NCBI GenBank assembly: GCA_030386875.1
Contig: CM059557.1
Location: forward strand, 59,102,514 to 59,166,513
DNA: 64,000 bases
Direction: 5' to 3'
Source of the DNA: Morinoia aosen
Lineage: Eukaryota; Arthropoda; Malacostraca; Amphipoda; Talitridae
Of this stretch, positions 1 through 10,025 are shown one piece after another. The notes under the pieces are model-generated. The model worked only from the letters and a program-made list of their open reading frames with translations, was not told the origin of the DNA and did no database searches. Within the stretch, counting starts at the first letter, position 1. The number at the start of each line of letters is the position of its first letter. The position numbers were made by a program, and so were the translations under genes.

Positions 1-1821
1 AATGTTGCCGAAAGTGATTTCACCACTGGTTTGGACAGTATTTATGCGCGATAGACAATCAGCGACAGTATTGTCCAACCCTTTTATGAAACGGATGTCA
101 GTGGTAAACTGACTTATAAACGACAAATGTCGCGCTTCTCTCGGGGAATGTCTTTCAGAAGGCATCTTGATCGCTGAGGTCAGAGGTTTGTGATCTGTGT
201 AGATCACAAACTCCCTCGCCTCTAGAGCATAGCGAAAGTGTCTCACAGACAAGTAGATAGCAAGAAGTTCCCTACCGAACGCGCTATAAGCACGCTCAGT
301 GGGCGACAGCTTTTTTGAAAAGAAAGCAAGAGGAGAGATGTTAGTACCTACTTGTTGTTGCAAAACAGCACCTACAGCAGTACTGGAAGCGTCCACTACA
401 AGACTAAAATCAGCATTAGCAATAGGGTAGGATAATTCAGTCGCGGAAGCTAACTTGTGTTTTATTTCCTCAAAAGCTTTGCGCGCTTCTTCCGTCCATT
501 TTACCTCAATAGATTTGCCTTTTCGTTTCGGTTCGAGGAGGTCAGACAAGGGCGCTAAAGTTTGAGCACAGTTGCGAATGAAACGATGATAGAAGTTAAC
601 AGAACCTAGGAACCTTCTTAGTTCCTTCTGGGTCTGTGGAAGAGGAAAGTTTTTGATCACTTCTACTTTGGAAGGCAAAGGTTTCAGACCTAGGCTAGAG
701 ATTTCATGACCTAAGTAAATAAGTGATGGCTTTCCGAGCTCACATTTTGCAGGATTTACGAGGAGTCCATTGTCGGACAATCTTTGAAAAACGACCCTAA
801 GATGGTCTTTGTGCAACTCTGGGGTTGTGGATGCCACTAGGATGTCGTCTAGATAGACATAGGCGAAAGTGAGATCAGAGAAAATTTCAGCCATGTGCCT
901 TTGGAACGTCTGAGGAGCGTTCCTCAAGCCATATGGCATCTTGAGGAATTCAAAGAGACCAAACGGAGTGATTACCGCGGTCTTAGGAATCGCAGACTCA
1001 TCCAAGGGGATTTGATGGAAGGCAGACTGCAGGTCTATCTTAGAGAAAATTTGTGCTCCCTCTAAATTTGCACTGAAATCATGAAGGTAGGGAATAGGGT
1101 ATCGATCAGGTAAAGTAACGGCGTTCAACCTGCGGAAATCCCCGCACGGTCTGAATTCACCGTTAGCCTTGGGTACTAGCAAAAGAGGACTAGCCCAAGG
1201 ACTTTTGGAGGTGCGGATGATGCCACATTCTTGCATGCGCGCGAATTCTCTCTTGGCTAACGCCAATCGATCAGGCGGCAGTCGCCTAGCACGGGAGAAA
1301 ACTGGCGGACCTTGCGTCTCTATGAAGTGCTTTGTGCATGTTTGCATGTTATTAGAAGCTAAGTTAGGGTTTGTTAATGCTGGGAAATTTTTAAGTTCTT
1401 GTTCAAACATGCACTCCTCCTTGAAAGCAATCGAGAAGGAATGCAAGACATTTGCTCTAGTTATGCTACCAGCGGGAATTGAGATCTGTGTCTCCTCGTC
1501 CCTAATTCTACGGTTTTTAACATCTACAATAATCCCATACTTCTCTAGGAAATCCGCGCCAATGATAGGCTCTTGGACTTCCGCGATTAAGAAGGTGAAA
1601 AGGAAGGATCGCCTCAATCCCAGGCTGCACTCTAATACTCTTTCACCGTAACAAGGAATTGGCGTGCCGTTCGCGGCGCGTAATGTCGCCAACAATGGGT
1701 TGTTTTTGTCTTTTGCCGTGGCTGGGATAATTGACACGCTTGAGCCAGTGTCGATGAGAAATCGATATTTGGTAACGGGATCGAGAATAGTAAGGAGGCG
1801 AGTAGTCTGGGAATGAGGCAA
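1..1821 (-). CDS. pol: Gypsy pol polyprotein, partial (protease and reverse transcriptase part)
   Basis: N-terminal ~607 codons of pol, running off the window. Protease with a DTGSS active site comes first, followed by reverse transcriptase and the start of RNase H. The catalytic YLDD is intact here: codon 844-846 is GAC, whereas copy 2 has AAC. The frame has no ATG: the first codon of the listed span is TTG, and the frame continues upstream into the end of gag. Expression therefore most likely depends on the -1 frameshift signal at 1818-1860. It is nearly identical to pol of copy 2. Confidence 0.88.
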   Translation of the reverse strand, partial: MPHSQTTRLLTILDPVTKYRFLIDTGSSVSIIPATAKDKNNPLLATLRAANGTPIPCYGERVLECSLGLRRSFLFTFLIAEVQEPIIGADFLEKYGIIVDVKNRRIRDEETQISIPAGSITRANVLHSFSIAFKEECMFEQELKNFPALTNPNLASNNMQTCTKHFIETQGPPVFSRARRLPPDRLALAKREFARMQECGIIRTSKSPWASPLLLVPKANGEFRPCGDFRRLNAVTLPDRYPIPYLHDFSANLEGAQIFSKIDLQSAFHQIPLDESAIPKTAVITPFGLFEFLKMPYGLRNAPQTFQRHMAEIFSDLTFAYVYLDDILVASTTPELHKDHLRVVFQRLSDNGLLVNPAKCELGKPSLIYLGHEISSLGLKPLPSKVEVIKNFPLPQTQKELRRFLGSVNFYHRFIRNCAQTLAPLSDLLEPKRKGKSIEVKWTEEARKAFEEIKHKLASATELSYPIANADFSLVVDASSTAVGAVLQQQVGTNISPLAFFSKKLSPTERAYSAFGRELLAIYLSVRHFRYALEAREFVIYTDHKPLTSAIKMPSERHSPREARHLSFISQFTTDIRFIKGLDNTVADCLSRINTVQTSGEITFGNI

Positions 1822-1860
1822 CGCAGTACTCGCTACTGTGCGTTGCTGTTGGCGTTTCCC
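1818..1860 (-). promoter_or_regulatory. -1 ribosomal frameshift signal, gag-pol, copy 1
   Basis: On the - strand the heptamer GGGAAAC (1854-1860) is phased as G GGA AAC in the gag frame. A 7-nt spacer follows, then a hairpin (arms of 7+4 bp with a 2-nt bulge and GCGAG loop) that contains the gag stop. Slipping back one base enters the pol frame. The arrangement is identical in copies 2 and 3. Function is inferred, not shown. Confidence 0.75.
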
Positions 1861-2810
1861 GAAGTCATTTCGGTATAACGCGGACAGTATCTAGAGGCAC
1901 ATTTGCGAGCTTGGTCACCAAATTTCATGTGGTACCAGCATAAATTGCTACTAGCATCACGAGAGCGCGACCTGAAGCGGCGGTCTTGATTTGACCTATC
2001 ATAAGATCTACCTCTATCAAAGCGTTGAGGAGGAGGAAGAGGATAGTGATAGTTGGAGGGATAGTCATAAGGATAGTCGTAGGCATTTTGGTGGCTTTGG
2101 AATCTCCCTGGGCCTTGCTGAATATGAGCTACGCTCTGACCTAAATTGCAATTGTGTAAAGCTTGCTTTATCTCAGCGATGTCTTGCTGCAACTTGTCTA
2201 TTGTGGCTGAGGATTGATTTTGGGTATTTGCGGGGCTAAAATTTGCGGCAGCTGCATTTAGGGAAGCAACTTGTGGTTCTCGTGACAAATTAATATTGCG
2301 CATCACCGTCTCAGTGGACTCCGCCAGCTTTTCTAACGTTTGATCGGGGCCTGCTAGCGATAGAAATGGACGCACATTCGGAGGAAGCTTAGTCATGAAA
2401 ACTTCTTTCAGAAATCCCTCAGCTACGGCAACACCCGTAGCGAGTTTTCGCAGCTCTTTCACTAGCGAAGTGGGAGAGAAAGAGCTAGAGACAGAAGGAA
2501 TAGCTGAGGCGTCTACCAAATTTCGGAATTTGTCCGCATCGGACATCTGCAACTTCTGCAGAATCTTTCTTTTTAAGGTGCCGTTCGGGTCAAAGGCGGG
2601 AGGGTTTTCGAGCAATTGATTTGAATCATTCAACAATTTTGTGGGGGCTGCGGACACAAGAGCGTAGAATTGATCTGTGTTATTGGTTATTTGGTGGTAC
2701 CTAAACATGGCTTCACACTGTTGAAACCAGGTGTGAGCGTCCTCCGGGATAAAGGGCGGGAGCCTAATGGGTTTAGTGGGGGCTCGATCTTCATTATCTG
2801 ATTCAGTCAT
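1833..2810 (-). CDS. gag: Gypsy gag, copy 1
   Basis: 325-residue gag. The start chosen is the ATG at 2810-2808 (protein begins MTESDNED), which matches the only ATG start of the + strand copy; an open stretch upstream begins with TTG and is unlikely to be used. The C-terminal part is Arg/Ser-rich and has a Cys/His cluster of the form C-x2-H-x9-C-x4-C (CWYH...C...C), the unusual zinc-knuckle form common in arthropod gypsy elements. The N-terminal half is helical capsid-like sequence. It differs from copy 2 at a handful of residues. Its role is to form the particle and package element RNA. Confidence 0.88.
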   Translation of the reverse strand: MTESDNEDRAPTKPIRLPPFIPEDAHTWFQQCEAMFRYHQITNNTDQFYALVSAAPTKLLNDSNQLLENPPAFDPNGTLKRKILQKLQMSDADKFRNLVDASAIPSVSSSFSPTSLVKELRKLATGVAVAEGFLKEVFMTKLPPNVRPFLSLAGPDQTLEKLAESTETVMRNINLSREPQVASLNAAAANFSPANTQNQSSATIDKLQQDIAEIKQALHNCNLGQSVAHIQQGPGRFQSHQNAYDYPYDYPSNYHYPLPPPQRFDRGRSYDRSNQDRRFRSRSRDASSNLCWYHMKFGDQARKCASRYCPRYTEMTSGNANSNAQ

Positions 2811-3395
2811 GCTAGCAATCTCTTTGGGGATGCACAATTAAGATCTCAGCGCCTAATGACTTGGAATTAAGTGGCAAGGATTTGCGTTAATTCTTTACCT
2901 ACTCAATCATTCAAATTAAGTTGAAACAGAAGGAAGGAAATATGAAATTGGAAACGAAAAAAAAAAATTTTTTTTTATGCGGTATGCGGCAATTTGCGTA
3001 GGCACGAAAATAAAGCAGGTGAGGAAAAAAATTATTTTTTTTACCTACTCAATCGATCAATAACGTTGAAGAAAACGGAGGGAAAATGGAGAATGGGAAC
3101 GCGAATTTTACGGTAGTCAGAATGAACGTAAGCACGGAAATAGGAAAAAAAAATATTTTCCCTACCTACTGTGGCACATGAAACAAACAAACAAGGACAG
3201 GATAGCGCTGAAAAAAAAATTTTGTTAGAGCTGCTCAGAGAACAATTAGCACGGTCAAAATCCACAGGAATCTCTCAAACTACTACGACATGGGAAAATT
3301 TATCACTACAATGATACGCCAACATTATCCTCTCACAATCTCTCAAACACTTCGAGTTGAATTTTTATTTTTAATTTTCCCGGCCAATGCACCAG
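2811..3395 (-). other. Gypsy copy 1 5' leader with tRNA-Gly primer binding site (3377-3394)
   Basis: Untranslated leader between LTR and gag, with several A/T homopolymer tracts. The primer binding site, one base inside the LTR, is 18 nt reading TGGTGCATTGGCCGGGAA on the - strand. This is complementary to the 3' end (with CCA) of tRNA-Gly(GCC) as conserved across animals. Confidence 0.85.
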
Positions 3396-4242
3396 TGTCG
3401 GGATTTGACCGTTGGGGTAGTTTGAACCTAAATGTTAGTTCTTGACGGCCAAGCTCGAACAACTCTCGATAGTGATTTGGGAAATTATAAGAGGGATAAT
3501 GACAACGAATTTGGACTCAGCTTATTTCGGGTGGTTTATTTGAAGAGAAACCAGGAGGACTTCGATGAGCTTGACTGGAAATCCCAGTGAGGTCCGGAGT
3601 GCTGGTGGTGAGGTCCGGTGAGCGCTGGTGTCGGCCGGAGGTGAGTGAGTAGTGTTTGGGGAATTCTTATGAGTTCAAATTAAATTCGGGTAGCTTAAGC
3701 CCTAGGAAAAAAACAGTGACGGGAGGAGGAGTCACGTTATGATTTCAGCCTTTTAGCTTTTAAGCGGGACAATCGAGTTATCGTTGGTGGGAGCAAGGAA
3801 AGTTATCTAGCCTGTGAGCACAGTCTTTAGGCTTGGCGAGCTTCAATATTTAAGCAAGATGCTCTGCAAAAGGGGGATCGATGGTAGATGATATAGCTCA
3901 GGCTAGCACCCAGGGAGTAAGATGTGGTGGTTGGCGTGTGAGCGATGTCGTTGGTCGAGAATTTGCTGTAACACCGCTAAAGTAGGACGCCAAAGTAAGA
4001 GTGGCTTTTTGAAAGAAGAGACGCGCAACTGCGCAGTGTTGCCACCAGAGGGCTCCTCTTTCGAAAAATGTCAAGTGTTATTTTTATTATTTCATGCATT
4101 TACACAAAAATTCAATGATTACGAATTAGAAGTAGAAAATAATTAATAATAAATTAGAGTAAGATTTTTAATGCTAATAATTAATTTATTTGAGTGCGAA
4201 TGGATATTTTATAATTCTTAAGCTTTGTAGCGATATGCTACA
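3396..4242 (-). repeat. 847-bp LTR shared by gypsy copies 1 and 2
   Basis: On the - strand it begins TGTAGCATATCGCTACA and ends CCCGACA. It lies between the copy 1 primer binding site and the purine tract of copy 2. A second copy at 9178-10025 differs at only a few bases. An AATAAA polyadenylation signal lies at 3535-3540 (- strand). Its two ends align with the 2153-bp LTRs at 10427 and 17511, but its middle ~0.4 kb does not. Confidence 0.92.
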
Positions 4243-4275
4243 TTACCCCCCAAGGCGCAGACCGAAAGGTCCACC
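4243..4275 (-). promoter_or_regulatory. Polypurine tract and adjacent hairpin, copy 2
   Basis: On the - strand a GGGGGGTAA tract directly precedes the LTR and would prime plus-strand DNA synthesis. Just upstream is a hairpin with GACC-TTTC-GGTC at its tip and GGTG/GCGCC below. The same structure, with GGCG in place of GGTG, precedes the right LTR of the + strand copy. Confidence 0.65.
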
Positions 4276-4283
4276 CGCTGCAA

Positions 4284-7200
4284 TCATTTGTAGCGGGAGG
4301 GAGGTCGAACTACACGACCATGCCGGGTTCGGCAATTGGCAAATGTTACTGTGCGGGGAAGTTTCACCAAACGGGTCTGCAAGTTTAGATCGGCAAGAGT
4401 TCTAGGAATAGGAGTTACTGCAGCGGGCTCGTCTGGTCTCTCCAGACTTGTCGCTGTTTCAGTAAGAGGGCTAGAATTAGAGTCTACGATAGGCTTAGGG
4501 ATAGGATTTGAATGTACAGGCACATAGAAAGGATTACACTCAAGTTGACTAGGCAACAAGGCAGCCAACTGAGGACGCTGAGATGGTAGATATGATCGAG
4601 TCTCAGTGGAAAAGGAATTCTGTGGAGAGAATGATGAGTTAGAAGTTACGCTATGATCAGAAGTGTATGCGACCTTTAGTCGATCAATGCTCACAGGGTC
4701 GTGTGAACCGAATCTTTCGAGGATGAAATATTTTTGCTTGCGTTTAAGTACTTTGAATGGGCCATCATAAGGGCGCGTGAGTGTAGGTTTTATAGCATCA
4801 TTGCGGACATACACATGTGTGCAGTCTTGCAAGGCAGAATCCAGTTTGTCCTGAGTCTGAGGCATTCGTGGAGCCACATACTTGATCTGACGCATGCAAT
4901 CTTTGAGACAGGTTACATAAGCGGAACGGTCAGCGGATGAAAATTCAGGCAAAGGTTTTGGGTCAACAATGTCGCCGGGGAGACGAAGCGTTTTCCCGTA
5001 CAACATTTCAGCCGCTGTGCATTGCTGATCCTGTCTGTGTAAATTTCGGATGCTAAGTAGTACTACTGGAAGTCTGTCAGTCCAATCGTGACTGCAATTA
5101 AGGCAGCGCAAGGCAACCTTGAGGTCTCTGTGGACTCTCTCAATAAGTCCATTTGACTGCGGATGATACGCTGTAGTTGATGTATTTGCACACCCTAAGG
5201 CAGTGCTAAGCTCACTCCAGAATTTGGAGGTGAATTGTGATCCCCGGTCATGTGTGACACTTAAGGGAACCCCAAATCTAGAGATCCAGTTTGACAAGAA
5301 AGCGCGCGCTACAGTCTCAGTTTGGGTATCAGGAAGAGGGACAGCCTCAACCCAACGCGTGAACCTATCTATGATGGTCAACAAATAAGAATAACCGCGC
5401 GATAAAGGCAAAGGACCCACCAGATCTAGGTGTACAGAGTCGAACTTGTGACCTGTGAATGCAACTCTCTGCAGCGCTGCACGGTTGTGTTTCACCACTT
5501 TACTACTCTGACACGCATGGCAATTTTGCACAATTTGCTTGACCTCCTTACGCATCGCTGGCCAGACGTAACGATCAGAAATCAAACGCAATGTACGGTT
5601 AATACCAGGGTGTGAGAAGGAATGATAGTGGAGAACAGCTACTCTGCGGAGAGTCGCGGGAAGAAACAAACGAGCAGGTCGCTCGGCATCACGGTACACG
5701 CCGTCAACCAAGGTTAACTTCAGAGAGGAAGTGTTAGAAGGTTTGAGAAGGTCCTGAAGTTCAGGATCCTCCTTCTGCGCGCTTTCAATGTTGCCGAAAG
5801 TGATTTCACCACTGGTTTGGACAGTATTTATGCGCGATAGACAATCAGCGACAGTATTGTCCAACCCTTTTATGAAACGGATGTCAGTGGTAAACTGACT
5901 TATAAACGACAAATGTCGCGCTTCTCTCGGGGAATGTCTTTCAGAAGGCATCTTGATCGCTGAGGTCAGAGGTTTGTGATCTGTGTAGATCACAAACTCC
6001 CTCCCCTTTAGAGCATAGCGAAAGTGTCTCACAGACAAGTAGATAGCAAGAAGTTCCGTACCGAACGCGCTATAAGCACGCTCAGTGGGCGACAGCTTTT
6101 TTGAAAAGAAAGCAAGAGGAGAGATGTTAGTACCTACTTGTTGTTGCAAAACAGCACCTACAGCAGTACTGGAAGCGTCCACAACTAGACTAAAATCAGC
6201 ATTAGCAATAGGGTAGGATAATTCAGTCGCGGAAGCTAACTTGTGTTTTATACCCTCAAAAGCTTTGCGCGCTTCTTCCGTCCATTTTACCTCAATAGAT
6301 TTGCCTTTTCGTTTCGGTTCGAGGAGGTCAGACAAGGGTGCTAAAGTTTGAGCACAGTTGCGAATGAAACGATGATAGAAGTTAACAGAACCTAGGAACC
6401 TTCTTAGTTCCTTCTGGGTCTGTGGAAGAGGAAAGTTTTTGATCACTTCTACTTTGGAAGGCAAAGGTTTTAGACCTAGGCTAGAGATTTCATGACCTAA
6501 GTAAATAAGTGATGGCTTTCCGAGCTCACATTTTGCAGGATTTACTAGGAGTCCATTGTCGGACAATCTTTGAAAAACGACACTAAGATGGTCTTTGTGC
6601 AACTCTGGGGTTGTGGATGCCACTAGGATGTTGTCTAAATAGACATAGGCGAAAGTGAGATCAGAGAAAATTTCAGCCATGTGCCTTTGGAACGTCTGAG
6701 GAGCGTTCCTCAAGCCATATGGCATCTTGAGGAATTCAAAGAGACCAAACGGAGTGATTACCGCGGTCTTAGGAATCGCAGACTCATCCAAGGGGATTTG
6801 ATGGAAGGCAGACTGCAGGTCTATCTTAGAGAAAATTTGTGCTCCCTCTAAATTTGCACTGAAATCATGAAGGTAGGGAATAGGGTATCGATCAGGTAAA
6901 GTAACGGCGTTCAACCTGCGGAAATCCCCGCACGGTCTGAATTCACCGTTAGCCTTGGGTACTAGCAAAAGAGGACTAGCCCAAGGACTTTTGGAGGTGC
7001 GGATGATGCCACATTCTTGCATGCGCGCGAATTCTCTCTTGGCTAACGCCAATCGATCAGGCGGCAGTCGCCTAGCACGGGAGAAAACTGGCGGACCTTG
7101 CGTCTCTATGAAGTGCTTTGTGCATGTTTGCATGTTATTAGAAGCTAAGTTAGGGTTTGTTAATGCTGGGAAATTTTTAAGTTCTTGTTCAAACATGCAC

Positions 7201-7607
7201 TCCTCCTTGAAAGCAATCGAGAAGGAATGCAAGACATTTGCTCTAGTTATGCTACCAGCGGGAATTGAGATCTGTGTCTCCTCGTCCCTAATTCTACGGT
7301 TTTTAACATCTACAATAATCCCATACTTCTCTAGGAAATCCGCGCCAATGATAGGCTCTTGGACTTCCGCGATTAAGAAGGTGAAAAGGAAGGATCGCCT
7401 CAATCCCAGGCTGCACTCTAATACTCTTTCACCGTAACAAGGAATTGGCGTGCCGTTCGCGGCGCGTAATGTCGCCAACAATGGGTTGTTTTTGTCTTTT
7501 GCCGTGGCTGGGATAATTGACACGCTTGAGCCAGTGTCGATGAGAAATCGATATTTGGTAACGGGATCGAGAATAGTAAGGAGGCGAGTAGTCTGGGAAT
7601 GAGGCAA
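4284..7607 (-). CDS. pol: Gypsy pol polyprotein, copy 2, RT active site altered
   Basis: 1107 codons with no stop. Order: aspartic protease (DTGSS near residue 24), reverse transcriptase, RNase H (with TDHKPL), integrase zinc finger (H-x-H...CHAC), integrase core, GPY/F-type module (RPYDGPFKV) and a Ser/Pro-rich tail. The RT motif reads YLDN at residues 323-326 instead of the YLDD of copies 1 and 3; the changed codon is at 6630-6632. The second Asp binds catalytic metal, so loss of RT activity is expected. There is no ATG start; entry is by frameshift from gag. Integrase D, D35E residues are present. Confidence 0.92.
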   Translation of the reverse strand: MPHSQTTRLLTILDPVTKYRFLIDTGSSVSIIPATAKDKNNPLLATLRAANGTPIPCYGERVLECSLGLRRSFLFTFLIAEVQEPIIGADFLEKYGIIVDVKNRRIRDEETQISIPAGSITRANVLHSFSIAFKEECMFEQELKNFPALTNPNLASNNMQTCTKHFIETQGPPVFSRARRLPPDRLALAKREFARMQECGIIRTSKSPWASPLLLVPKANGEFRPCGDFRRLNAVTLPDRYPIPYLHDFSANLEGAQIFSKIDLQSAFHQIPLDESAIPKTAVITPFGLFEFLKMPYGLRNAPQTFQRHMAEIFSDLTFAYVYLDNILVASTTPELHKDHLSVVFQRLSDNGLLVNPAKCELGKPSLIYLGHEISSLGLKPLPSKVEVIKNFPLPQTQKELRRFLGSVNFYHRFIRNCAQTLAPLSDLLEPKRKGKSIEVKWTEEARKAFEGIKHKLASATELSYPIANADFSLVVDASSTAVGAVLQQQVGTNISPLAFFSKKLSPTERAYSAFGTELLAIYLSVRHFRYALKGREFVIYTDHKPLTSAIKMPSERHSPREARHLSFISQFTTDIRFIKGLDNTVADCLSRINTVQTSGEITFGNIESAQKEDPELQDLLKPSNTSSLKLTLVDGVYRDAERPARLFLPATLRRVAVLHYHSFSHPGINRTLRLISDRYVWPAMRKEVKQIVQNCHACQSSKVVKHNRAALQRVAFTGHKFDSVHLDLVGPLPLSRGYSYLLTIIDRFTRWVEAVPLPDTQTETVARAFLSNWISRFGVPLSVTHDRGSQFTSKFWSELSTALGCANTSTTAYHPQSNGLIERVHRDLKVALRCLNCSHDWTDRLPVVLLSIRNLHRQDQQCTAAEMLYGKTLRLPGDIVDPKPLPEFSSADRSAYVTCLKDCMRQIKYVAPRMPQTQDKLDSALQDCTHVYVRNDAIKPTLTRPYDGPFKVLKRKQKYFILERFGSHDPVSIDRLKVAYTSDHSVTSNSSFSPQNSFSTETRSYLPSQRPQLAALLPSQLECNPFYVPVHSNPIPKPIVDSNSSPLTETATSLERPDEPAAVTPIPRTLADLNLQTRLVKLPRTVTFANCRTRHGRVVRPPSRYK

Positions 7608-7646
7608 CGCAGTACTCGCTACTGTGCGTTGCTGTTGGCGTTTCCC
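7604..7646 (-). promoter_or_regulatory. -1 ribosomal frameshift signal, gag-pol, copy 2
   Basis: Same arrangement as in copy 1: GGGAAAC at 7640-7646, a 7-nt spacer, then an 11-bp bulged stem-loop down to 7604. The gag TAG lies inside the hairpin. Confidence 0.75.
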
Positions 7647-8596
7647 GAAGTCATTTCGGTATAACGCGGACAGTATCTAGAGGCACATTTGCGAGCTTGG
7701 TCACCAAATTTCATGTGGTACCAGCATAAATTGCTACTAGCATCACGAGAGCGCGACCTGAAGCGGCGGTCTTGATTTGACCTATCATAAGATCTACCTC
7801 TATCAAAGCGTTGAGGAGGAGGAAGAGGATAGTGATAGTTGGAGGGATAGTCATAAGGATAGTCGTAGGCATTTTGGTGGCTTTGGAATCTCCCTGGGCC
7901 TTGCTGAATATGAGCTACGCTCTGACCTAAATTGAAATTCTGTAAAGCTTGCTTTATCTCAGCGATGTCTTGCTGCAACTTGTCTATTGTGGCTGAGGAT
8001 TGATTTTGGGTATTTGCGGGGCTAAAATTTGCGGCAGCTGCATTTAGGGAAGCAACTTGTGGTTCTCGTGACAAATTAATATTGCGCATCACCGTCTCAG
8101 TGGACTCCGCCAGCTTTTCTAACGTTTGATCGGGGCCTGCTAGCGATAGAAATGGACGCACATTCGGAGGAAGCTTAGTCATGAAAACATCTTTCAGAAA
8201 TCCCTCAGCTACGGCAACACCCGTAGCGAGTTTTCGCAGCTCTTTCACTAGCGAAGTGGGAGAGAAAGAGCTAGAGACAGAAGGAATAGCTGAGGCGTCT
8301 ACCAAATTTCGGAATTTGTCCGCATCGGACATCTGCAACTTCTGCAGAATCTTTCTTTTTAAGGTGCCGTACGGGTCAAAGGCGGGAGGGTTTTCGAGCA
8401 ATTGATTTGAATCATTCAACAATTTTGTGGGGGCTGCGGACACAAGAGCGTAGAATTGATCTGTGTTATTGGTTATTTGGTGGTACCTAAACATGGCTTC
8501 ACACTGTTGAAACCAGGTGTGAGCGTCCTCCGGGATAAAGGGCGGGAGCCTAATGGGTTTAGTGGGGGCTCGATCTTCATTATCTGATTCAGTCAT
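7619..8596 (-). CDS. gag: Gypsy gag, copy 2
   Basis: 325 residues from the ATG at 8596-8594, ending in a TAG that lies inside the frameshift hairpin. It has capsid-like sequence in the first two thirds, an Arg/Ser-rich segment, then the CWYH...C...C cluster. Compared with copy 1 it has Tyr for Asn near residue 85 and small changes elsewhere, with no frame damage. Pol follows in the -1 frame. Confidence 0.88.
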   Translation of the reverse strand: MTESDNEDRAPTKPIRLPPFIPEDAHTWFQQCEAMFRYHQITNNTDQFYALVSAAPTKLLNDSNQLLENPPAFDPYGTLKRKILQKLQMSDADKFRNLVDASAIPSVSSSFSPTSLVKELRKLATGVAVAEGFLKDVFMTKLPPNVRPFLSLAGPDQTLEKLAESTETVMRNINLSREPQVASLNAAAANFSPANTQNQSSATIDKLQQDIAEIKQALQNFNLGQSVAHIQQGPGRFQSHQNAYDYPYDYPSNYHYPLPPPQRFDRGRSYDRSNQDRRFRSRSRDASSNLCWYHMKFGDQARKCASRYCPRYTEMTSGNANSNAQ

Positions 8597-9158
8597 GCTA
8601 GCAATCTCTTTGGGGATGCACAATTAAGATCTCAGCGCCTAATGACTTGGAATTAAGTGGCAAGGATTTGCGTTAATTCTTTACCTACTCAATCATTCAA
8701 ATTAAGTTGAAACAGAAGGAAGGAAATATGAAATTGGAAACGAAAAAAAAATTTTTTTTATGCGGTATGCGGCAATTTGCGTAGGCACGAAAATAAAGCA
8801 GGTGAGGAAAAAAATTATTTTTTTTTACCTACTCAATCGATCAATAACGTTGAAGAAAACGGAGGGAAAATGGAGAATGGAAACGCGAATTTTACGGTAG
8901 TCAGAATGAACGTAAGCACGGAAATAGGAAAAAAAATATTTTCCCTACCTACTGTGGCACATGAAACAAACAAACAAGGACAGGATAGCGCTGAAAAAAA
9001 ATTTTGTTAGAGCTGCTCAGAGAACAATTAGCACGGTCAAAATCCACAGGAATCTCTCAAACTACTACGACATGGGAAAATTTATCACTACAATGATACG
9101 CCAACATTATCCTCTCACAATCTCTCAAACACTTCGAGTTGAATTTTTATTTTTAATT

Positions 9159-9176
9159 TTCCCGGCCAATGCACCA
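9159..9176 (-). other. Primer binding site (tRNA-Gly), copy 2
   Basis: The 18-nt site is identical to those of copies 1 and 3 and complementary to the 3' end of tRNA-Gly(GCC). One base separates it from the LTR end at 9178. Confidence 0.85.
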
Positions 9177-9177
9177 G

Positions 9178-10025
9178 TGTCGGGATTTGACCGTTGGGGT
9201 AGTTTGAACCTAAATGTTAGTTCTTGACGGCCAAGCTCGAACAACTCTCGATAGTGATTTGGGAAATTATAAGAGGGATAATGACAACGAATTTGGACTC
9301 AGCTTATTTCGGGTGGTTTATTTGAAGAGAAACCAGGAGGACTTCGATGAGCTTGACTGGAAATCCCAGTGAGGTCCGGAGTGCTGGTGGTGAGGTCCGG
9401 TGAGCGCTGGTGTCGGCCGGAGGTGAGTGAGTAGTGTTTGGGGAATTCTTATGAGCTCAAATTAAATTCGGGTAGCTTAAGCCCTAGGAAAAAAACAGTG
9501 ACGGGAGGAGGAGTCACGTTATGATTTCAGCCTTTTAGCTTTTAAGCGGGACAATCGAGTTATCGTTGGTGGGAGCAAGGAAAGTTATCTAGCCTGTGAG
9601 CACAGTCTTTAGGCTTGGCGAGCTTCAATATTTAAGCAAGATGCTCTGCAAAAGGGGGATCGATGGTAGATGATATAGCTCAGGCTAGCACCCAGGGAGT
9701 AAGATGTGGTGGTTGGCGTGTGAGCGATGTCGTTGGTCGAGAATTTGCTGTAACACCGCTAAAGTAGGACGCCAAAGTAAGAGTGGCTTTTTGAAAGAAG
9801 AGACGCGCAACTGCGCAGTGTTGCCACCAGAGGGCTCCTCTCTCGAAAAATGTCAAGTGTTATTTTTATTATTTCATGCATTTACACAAAAACTTCAATG
9901 ATTACGAATTAGAAGTAGAAAATAATAAATAATAAATTAGAGTAAGATTTTTAATGCTAATAATTAATTTATTTGAGTGCGAATGGATATTTTATAATTC
10001 TTAAGCTTTGTAGCGATATGCTACA
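9178..10025 (-). repeat. 848-bp outer 5' LTR of gypsy copy 2
   Basis: It starts TGTAGCATATCG and ends CCCGACA on the - strand. It is one base longer than the shared LTR at 3396-4242 and differs from it by a few substitutions and small indels near 9841-9930. The right edge at 10025 borders non-element DNA. Confidence 0.92.

Larger units (their letters stand above)
1..4242 (-). mobile_element. Ty3/gypsy LTR retrotransposon, copy 1 (cut by window start)
   Basis: Left unit of a tandem array on the - strand. It contains part of pol, the whole gag, the 5' leader with primer binding site, and an 847-bp LTR (3396-4242). Position 1 corresponds to position 5787 of the next unit, and the two units keep a 5786-bp offset through gag and pol. 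The LTR at 3396-4242 serves as 5' LTR for this copy and 3' LTR for copy 2; there is no second LTR and no host DNA between them. The reading frames seen are open. Family assignment rests on the order protease, RT, RNase H, integrase seen in the complete copies. There is no env frame. Confidence 0.93.
3396..10025 (-). mobile_element. Ty3/gypsy LTR retrotransposon, copy 2, full length
   Basis: Complete unit on the - strand: 5' LTR 9178-10025, primer binding site 9159-9176, gag 7619-8596, pol 4284-7607, purine tract 4243-4254, 3' LTR 3396-4242 (shared with copy 1). The two LTRs differ by only a few substitutions and small indels. The 4 bases after the outer LTR are ACTC; the matching target copy would lie left of the window. 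RT carries an active-site change (YLDN), so the copy is probably not autonomous. Confidence 0.92.

Noticed and set aside
1169..1651. 160-codon + strand frame, repeated at 6955-7437 and mirrored at 14181-14798
   Set aside because: Lies antisense to gypsy pol in every copy; conservation follows from pol.
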